Origin: Candidatus Omnitrophota bacterium
GTDB taxonomy: Bacteria; Omnitrophota; Gorgyraeia; 2-01-FULL-45-10
Assembly (NCBI GenBank): GCA_020057115.1
Contig: JAGVGJ010000021.1
Span: 1 to 33,362 of the forward strand
Direction of reading: 5' to 3'
Length of the DNA stretch: 33,362 bases
Made by a program: the position numbers and the translations under genes. Positions 18,201 to 27,200 of the stretch are shown piece after piece; within the stretch, counting starts at the first letter, position 1, and every line of letters begins with the position of its first letter. The notes beneath the pieces are model-generated. The model was not told where the DNA came from and did not search any database. It saw only the letters and a list, made by a program, of their open reading frames with translations.

Positions 18201-21200
18201 CACCTGATGGCGATACCGGGGCTTTCGGGCGAGTTGGTCGCGACGCTATTCCCGTTCATCGGCGCATTCTACAAGATGAAAGGCCAGTGGATAATATCAA
18301 GGGACCTTGCCGATTACGACATGTTCATAAGCGAGAATATGCCGAATAGCGAGTATCTGCCTGCGGGAGTGAGCGGCGAGATAAAGATGATAGCTGAAAA
18401 TAATAAGGCCCGCGGCCTGAAGACTAGCTATCTCGATGCATGCGGCGGGCTTGGGTACGCTGCCACAGAAGCCTCTCTGCGTTTTAAGAAAGACGGGCTC
18501 CAGACATACCTGGCGGATCTTGTGAGCTGGAATCAGGACGATATCCCGGGATCCATGAGACGCGACCTGCAGACGAGCGCCGTGGCAAGGAATGTGCCTG
18601 GTGATATATTATCCAGGTCTTTTGATAAGTTTATCCAGTCCGATGTATCGAAGCTCAAGATGCCGGAGAAGATGGATATCATCACAATGATGCAGGGCAT
18701 GCAATATATGGACGATCCGATGGAGGCGGTCGTAAATCTCTACAATAACCTGAAAGAAGGCGGCGTGCTGATAGCGGGTTTTGGCTTGCCGATAGCTAAG
18801 GATGCGGATGACCAGACCAATAAGAAGGCCGAAGAGGCGATGAAGCAGTTAGAGGCCATGTCTGTCGCTATGCATAGGATGGGCATAAAGACTGAATATA
18901 AGATCATGAGGCAGATGGGGCCGGATGAAGATGTCATAACATTTATGATATACATCGAAAGGTCCAAGAGACCTCAGGACCTTATCCTGAATTGGGAACC
19001 GTCCGAAAACATCTATTTCAAGACCCTGGAAGACGGCAGGGGTAATAAGGCCAGGGAGAGACTTGTTATATACAAGCAGAAGGAAGGGATCCCAGCTGTT
19101 GGTTATATGCCGACAGGTGAAGAGACTGTCGTAGGCGCGCCCGCATCGTCTCAGGCGCCGGCCCTCAAAGTATCCGATGAAACAGTGTCGAAGATAGCCG
19201 TGATGCTCGCAGCAAAATTTATTACGCCCGACAATATTGATATAGTCATAAAGATATTGAAAGGCGAGGAGATACAGATCATGACCGAGGAGCGAGTGGG
19301 CGGAAAGGATGCTCAGGTGCCGGTCTCAGTCAGCCCCGTAGTCTTCCTCGGCATACATAAGGAATATCAGAGATTATTGAAAGATGTGAGTATCCTCATC
19401 GGGAAGGAGAATGACTACCGGGATCCGGCCTTATTTGAGAGGATAAAGACCGAGATGATGCGTCAGACCTCGGGCAAGACAGAAGCCGATCTCAGGGACA
19501 TGTTCTTTAAGGCTACGAGAGGATCAGGAGTGATGAACGGGCAGGCATTGATGAATATGTTCACGACCCAGTTCGCCGATAATGTAAAGGCAAGGCCTGT
19601 TTCGGACGAAGACGCAGATACGCTCCTAGCTGGCCTTAAGGGCGGGTATGGGATGGACATAAGAACCAATTACCGGTATGTTCTTGCCGCTATGCTCATA
19701 AATATCCTCGAGTATCATTCGGATATATTAAGCCCTGCCAAGCTGAGAGAGACGCTCGACTCGCTTAAGCTGTTCTTTGGATATGATTTCAACAGCGGCA
19801 CATTCATAAAGAAGGACCAGGCGGTCGCGGATGCGGGCGATCTGAAATTATTTGACCCGGAAATTTTTAATGTATGGGAGGATGCTGGCATACCCGTTAT
19901 GCAGGATCGGCTGGCGTCGGTAGAAAAGGATCTCGCCCCGCGCCTTGCCAAAGCGCCGAGCGGCATTATCCCGGCGCCGCTCAAGACAGAGCCTGCGGAA
20001 CCGGAACAGCCGCCCCAGGTCATAATCTCGCCGCCTCAAGCGCCTCGGATGGGTTCCGGACACATGGGTGCCATAATATTAAGCGCTGTTCTCGCCTTCT
20101 TCTCCGGAGGAGCTGTGCAGATACAGGCCGGAGAAGGCCCTGCGCCTGCCGTGGAAATAGACCGTGCTGCGGAAGCCGCAGCCGTTACGCTTAATCGTGA
20201 TGCGGATAATAATGTCTGGTGGACGGTGAGCGGCAGGAAAGAGACCGCCAAGATAGGGATGAGCTATTCGCCTACCGCGCCGGGGCGTCACATCAACTCT
20301 TACAAGAATAAATACGCAGAGCTCCTCTTGGCTTTATTGGATGAAAAAGAAGGCGGCAAGGGCCATGCGAAGGCGCTGAAAGACGCAGGCTGCGATTACA
20401 TAAGGCTATATGCTATCAGTTCCGATGATCCGAAAGATATTGAAGGCGTAAAAAAGATACTGCAAAGAGTTCACGAGCAATACGGCATAAAAGTATTATT
20501 GGGCAACTGGGCCGGCCTTTATGCGGAAAAGCCCGATGACAAAGAAGCCGCGAAGAAGGATGTCGCCAGGATGGTCGAGCGCTACGCGAAAGAGCCGTGG
20601 CTACTTTGCTATCAGATAGGGAATGAGAACAACTATTATCTGAAAGGCATCGGAAGCCTTTCCGGAGGAAATAAATGGGATACGATCAATATGACCGCGG
20701 CCGAATATTATATATTCATGAACGATCTTGCCAAAACGGTCAAGGCGGCTGAGAAGGAGCTGGGCGTTTCGCATCCCGTATTGCTGGGCGTGGGCGCGGA
20801 GTTCGTCGCAAAGGACGCGAGGGCTTCGGAAGAACAGAAAAGAATGATAAAAGATACCTGCACGTCCTTTGACGCGGCGGGCTTGAATCTCTATACTTCA
20901 AAGGAAGGTTTTGTCATTCGCCTTAAGGACTTGCGCGATAAGCTTGGCTTGCCTGTCATGATCTCGGAGTTCGGCATGCCTTCGACGCGAAATGGCGAGA
21001 AGAAGCAGGCGGAATTTATAAAGGAGATAGCCGACCTGCTGGCTTCGCAGGCGGCTGGGATGAAAGGGCCAGGTAATGTGATAGGGTTTACAGCTTTTGA
21101 AGCGACGGACGAGGCCTGGAAGACAGAGGAGTCTCCGGAAGCCGGACATTATGGTGTGCTGGGCAAGAGCGCCGAAAAGATGTTCCTTGATGCGAGAAAG

Positions 21201-24200
21201 TCGTTCGACAAGGTCAATGCACGGGAAAAGAAGGGCGCTCTTCCTGCGCCAGGCGGGATCAAGGCGCCGCCGATGGGCGGGTTTATCGATATCAGGTTAT
21301 TATTTGTTGTGGGAGTCGCGGCATTATCTCCTTATGTCGGGATCGCGCTCGGCGCTACTGGAGCCGTATATCTGACATACAGAATATTGGCACTAGCTTA
21401 TGCAGCATACCAGCCCGCCACGCCCCGCGTGCCGCCGATGGGCGAAGGTATGAACGCTGAACAGGTGAGGGAGTTCGCCGCCAGAGGCACGCCTGTGCAA
21501 TTGATAAATTATTTAAACCTCACAGGCCTGTTCGACCTGCAGGAAGATATTATACGAGATGCGCTCAGACCGGATCCTGCGAGACTGGCGCAATTTGAAA
21601 AGCTCCTGGCGCATGTCAAAGAGTTGCGTGACCTGAAATCGAAAGTCTATGATAAGGATCCGGCTGTTCGCGTAGAAGCCCTGCGGGATATCGCAAAATT
21701 CATGGAGGCGAACAGGCCCTTTGCCACGAAATTTAACCTCGCATTTATTATCGAAGCGGCCAAGCACGCGGATCAGTATAGCTATAGCGCTGCCATTGCG
21801 GCGATAGATAAATTCGCCACGGTAAATCCGGCCGCCTTCACGGAACAGAATCGTGCGCTTCTCGCGGATGTCCTTAAGCCTGGAAAGCAGAATTCTGTCC
21901 GGCTGCTTTTAGAGCGCATAGGGACTAAATCCACCATCGAAAGACTGAGCATGGAAATAGGAAGGCCGCTTACTTCCGCAGCCGTGCTTTTGATATTGTT
22001 CAGGGCGAGGGAGGAACGGAAGACGGCCGACACGGCATATCTTAAGAAAGAGATCGAATACTGGAGTGGCATAGAGTCAGAGCATAAAGCGCTGCCTACG
22101 ATAGGATGCAAGATCCATTTGCACAAAAAACAAGGCGCGCAAGAAGACAGGTATATCCAACTGGACGATATGCGCCTGGCCTATGATTCTCTGGGTGTCG
22201 CTATCCGTGATTCGCGGTTATTGAAAGAGATGAAAGATGTGGAGTATGAGATCATCCTCCCTCCGAGTTTTTCTTATAAAGTGATCACCGGCCTTTTGCA
22301 TCATATGATGAAAAACGATACCCTGGACAGGGAAAGGCATGTTATCGAGGCGCAATTCACCTTTGAAGGCAATCTCACAGACGAAGCCAAATATATAGAA
22401 TTTGCGCTTCTTGCCGGCAGATTCTACGAAGTCGGCTACCCGGAGAAACTCGTTACCCTCATGGGCTCTGAGGCAAGCGTCCTCATATCAGGCGGCGGGG
22501 TATTAAGCGCTATAAGGACTGACGACGAAGCATTGGAATACCAGGATCAGAAGCTAAGGACAGATTATCTGGGCCTTCTCATGCCTTATTTTAATCCGGA
22601 CGAACCGGGTGAGGTATTCAGCCTCAGCAATGAAGAAGTGCTTTGGGGCGTGGGGAGGGACGGCAAGCAGAAGATCATGCTCTCATTCAGCAATGCTGCG
22701 AAGGACTTACAGCTATTGAATTTTGCGCTTATGGAATATCTGAAACCCGATAATGATCCTAAAAAGAACAAGAAATTATCCGAAGCGTACGAGCGGTTTA
22801 AACAAAATGTTATAACCGTTGCTTCTGAATTCGGCATACAGGGGGAAACATTTAAAGCCACATGGCTGGGCGAATACGGGAAAGAGACGGGCATTGATCT
22901 GTGGAGTCAGCTGTATCCTTACTTGAAAAAACTGCACGATGTGAAGATGGACAACCCAGGCTTCCAGCCAGCCTTTGCCAACCTATTCAATGGAACCGCT
23001 AATAAGATAGCGGAGATCATAGGCCAGGAAGGCGGGGCGGCTCCTATTGTTGGGCCTCAAGTTCCGGCCGTTTCGCCGGTACCTATAGCTCCTCAGGCCC
23101 CTCGCGCGCCACCGACAGTATTGTCTGATCTGAAACAGATCAATGCGATCTTTGATTCGATCTACAGTGTTGAAAATAATTATGCGCCAGCCTCGTTTAC
23201 AAATGACCCCTGGCGGCGACCGCCAGATGCCTATTTTGAAAAACTCTTAAAGGCGAATGGGCAACCGATCTCAGATGCGGCGTTGTTATTGGATAATTCC
23301 GTTCTGATATTGGAGCGGGAAGCGGTGACAAATAAGATAATCGGGTTCGCAGTATGGGGGAACGACTGGCAACACGATCAAGGAGCGGCATATTTAGCGC
23401 ATATGGCAGTCGCTTCAGAGCACCAGGGGCAAGGCAATGGTGCGCAATTATTGGATCGCGTTGTGGATGCAACGGTTAAAGCGGGCAAGCGCCGGTTGAA
23501 ATTCGAAGTTCGCCAGGTCACAGGACGCGCTGCATTTTATGAAACTTATGCAAATCGAAAGAAAATACCATTTACCAAGATCCAAGATAATGAACAATTT
23601 AGTTATGTTCTTAACCTTGAAGCCGCGGGTGGTTTGCCTGGCAGTGAATCTGCGCCCGTCGCGCCACCGGCGCCTGAAGAGGACCTGACCGGCAATATCG
23701 CCGCAGGGTTGTCCGCAAAAGAGGAGATTGCCTGGAGGGGTCAGATTTCTGTGAATAGCAATAAGGTGCGCGATGCAAAAGAGAACAGGCCGTGGATAAA
23801 CCTTATAGCGAAACGGTGCGTGAAATTATTGGCCAGAGAAAACGAGCTGCGAGCGAAACTTAAAGAGGCAGGCGTTTCAGATATGCGCATAAATGTAGCT
23901 ATAAATGCCCTGAAGAATCCGTTGGTCCGATTCCAGTATTTTGATGCGAGGGTCGAAGGAACTGAAAAATATATGCTTGGCCATAAGTATGCGCTCGCCG
24001 TGAATATCATAAGCCAGCTTGACCGGTGGGAGAGAAGTAGCCTTGAGGCAGGCATGATAAAGAAGGCGGACCTGATTGACGAGTATATATTGCATGAAGC
24101 CCTTGAGAAGATAGACCTCGGCCATGAGGCCATAGTAACTTTTACAAACAGTTTCTTCGACATGCCGGCATTTGAGAAGCGCGGCCAGACCCCGCTCGGC

Positions 24201-27200
24201 CAGGCTTTGCGCGCATTCATAGAGATGAAAGTGAAGAGCCTGGCTCCGGTGCAGTCCATGAACGTGCCGTTTACGCTCAGCCTCCTGCATAAAGGGTTTA
24301 AAGATGAGTTTAATGGCGCGCCTGTCCATGTCCGCGGCATGGTCCCGGATACGAATGCTATAAAGAATTATATCGCCGCTCTCGGTATTCGCACAGCGTC
24401 AGGCCAGCGCGCAGTGCCTGCGGTGAAGAGAGTGTATATACCGCACCTTACGCTCAATAAGCGCCAGATGATGTTGACAGGCAAGCTTGTCGCTTTTGAT
24501 AAGCCTGATGATGCCTTGCCTCGGCAGACAGTCGAACTTCTCCGTAAAGCTGCAAAGGATGGCTTGTTTGAATTGGTAGAGCTTAATACATTGGATGATT
24601 ACAAGAAGGCGGCGGGCGACTTGAATATCAACGAAGGTGATTTTGAAGTTCTCCTGCAATCTACGTTCCTTATATTTATATCCGATTGGATCGGAGCTGA
24701 TGCCCGCCAATATTTCAATGAGAATGATAAGGACGCCGAGAAGATGGCAAAATTCGGTCGGGGGCTTGGCGAAACACTAAAAGCTCTGCATGAGGGCGAG
24801 CTCATATGCGGCGACACATATCTCGGGCAGTTCGTTGTGAATGACGAGCCGTTCAATGTTTTCAGGGTAGGCCTGATAAGTATCTACTCATTCGCCGATT
24901 TTGGGACAATGGAGAAGGTAGCCAAAAATGTAAATAGCGAATACAGGGCAATGCTCGACTCGCTTTCCGAAGAGCCTGTCGCCGCAGAGGCTTTCCGGAG
25001 CGCCTATCCGCTTTCGGAGATGCAGCGTATCGCCGGGATATCAGAGTCCACAGAGCCAGCGCAGGTGTCTTTGAGCTTGGAAAGGATTATAGAGATAATG
25101 CAAGAGGTGCGAAAAGATATGAGGTCTTTTGATATGAGCGATGCCGATATTCCTAAGCTTTACCTAGGTGTATCGATAGACCTGGCGCGCCGCCTGCGGG
25201 AAGAAGGCGTTAGGGCGAACGTCTGGACCACCGAAGAGCGATTGCGGGGTGTGGGGGAACGCGCCATACTCCATTATTGGGTTGAGACGGATAAGTATCT
25301 TTTAGACGCGTTCCCGGAAGGGATCCGCGAAAACTATTGGAAGGAAATACCAAAGAAATATTTAAGTAACGGGATAATCGTCATAGAAAAGAGCAAAGGT
25401 CTTCCCGCGACCTTCTACGCCTCGGGAGAAGAGATAGATGAATCTCATCCGCTGTATAACGTGATGAGAAGGCTGGAGCGAGATATCAGAGAAAGTATCA
25501 GTCGAGCCGCTGCGCCGCCTTCCGCGCCGCCTTCCGCAGTGCCTCTGCGGACAGATGCCCGGATAGGGATGGAATTCCTTGCCCAGAGAGATGTGCCCGA
25601 GATCGATCAAGCGTCTCTTGAAAACACGATCGGCGCTAAACAGGCGGATGCGGTGCTTCTGTTCGGATCAAGCGAGATCGAGACTGCCGAGAAAGCGGCA
25701 GAGCTTTATAACAAGGGATTGACCAAGAAGATAGTCATTGCGGGGGGCATAGGCCGCGAGACCGGGTACTTGATAGAGAATATAAAGGCTGGTGGATATA
25801 GATATATCATTGAGAAGATCGGCAAGCCCGAAGATAAAATATCCGAGTCCGCTATATTCAGAGAGATCCTTCTTTCGAAAAGTGTGAAGGATGAAGATAT
25901 CCTTATCGATGAAAACTCGACCAACGCTCAACAGAATGTCGAGCTTGCCTTTGATGCGCTGGAAAAGAGCGGCGTCACTCCGGAGAGCATGCGGACAATG
26001 ATACTTATTCAGCATTCTGCTTTACAGAGAAGGGCAGTTGCTACATTTGACAAAGTAGTGTCGGGCGAAAAATATGCTAAATGGGGCATGATACAGCGGA
26101 TCGGATACGCGGCCATTCAGCCTGATGTCGAACGCATGGATACCGCGAAGAAGAGCTATTATCTGGGTATGATGGTAGGTGAGGTAAAAAGGCTCCAGGA
26201 ATATTATCCGAAATTTATCACTGAGGTAGAAGTGCCTGATGAAGTAAAGGCTGCTGCAAAACAGCTTAAATTTGAGTATGTGAAGATGCTGATGGATGAA
26301 ACACGGGAAGCTATTCAGAGTGAACAACAGAACGGCATGTTAGCTGAAAAAATAAGCGACATCAGGTCCGATAAGGGCTTTATCGAGGGCAGAATAGCCT
26401 GTATCCCGGATAAAGAAGGGCAGCTTATCGTTATAGGCGATACCCATGGCGATCCATTCTCAACAAAACAGATCCTGGCGAAGACGTGTTTTTCGGAAAG
26501 GGTCAAAAAAGGCGAAAAGCTGCATGTCGTTTTTCTGGGAGATTATGTTGATCAAGGAAAGGATACGGTCGAAAACCTAATGACCATACTTGAGCTGAAA
26601 AAGAGCTATCCGCAACATGTGACGATCTTGGCCGGTAATCATGAATATATCGACGAAAATCTAAAAGAAGCCGAAGTGTATAAGCGGTATCACCCTGAAT
26701 TTGAGAGGAATGACTGGATCATAGACACCGCACCGAAAAATTTCCTCGACTCTTTACGCATGCTCGTTCGCGGGCTTCCTGTCATGGCTGTCACTAAAAA
26801 CGGTATAGTCTTGGCTCATAGCGGCGTGCCGTCTCTGGAGACGCAAGGCAACGAAGAGAGGTCAGTGCGGGGGTTGTTAAGCCTTAAGGATGACGCTACC
26901 CTTCAGGAAGAGATGCTTGCCAATTTCGTTAACTCCGTAAATGAAGAAGAAAAGGACAGGAAAAAACTGCATCCGGGCGAGGAAGAGAGCTGGTTTAAAT
27001 ACTGGACAGGCAAGACCTCTTTCGACAGGTTTATGGATTCTGTAGGCGGAAAGATCATGGTCCGAGGGCATGATAAAAATGCCGGAGCATCCACCACGCT
27101 TTTTAACGATAGGTTCATTACTGTTATATCGACCGGGACGGCAAGTCCGGAAAGCGGCGTGCAATATAAAGGCATATCTCCGCGCTATGCCGTTTTTGAT

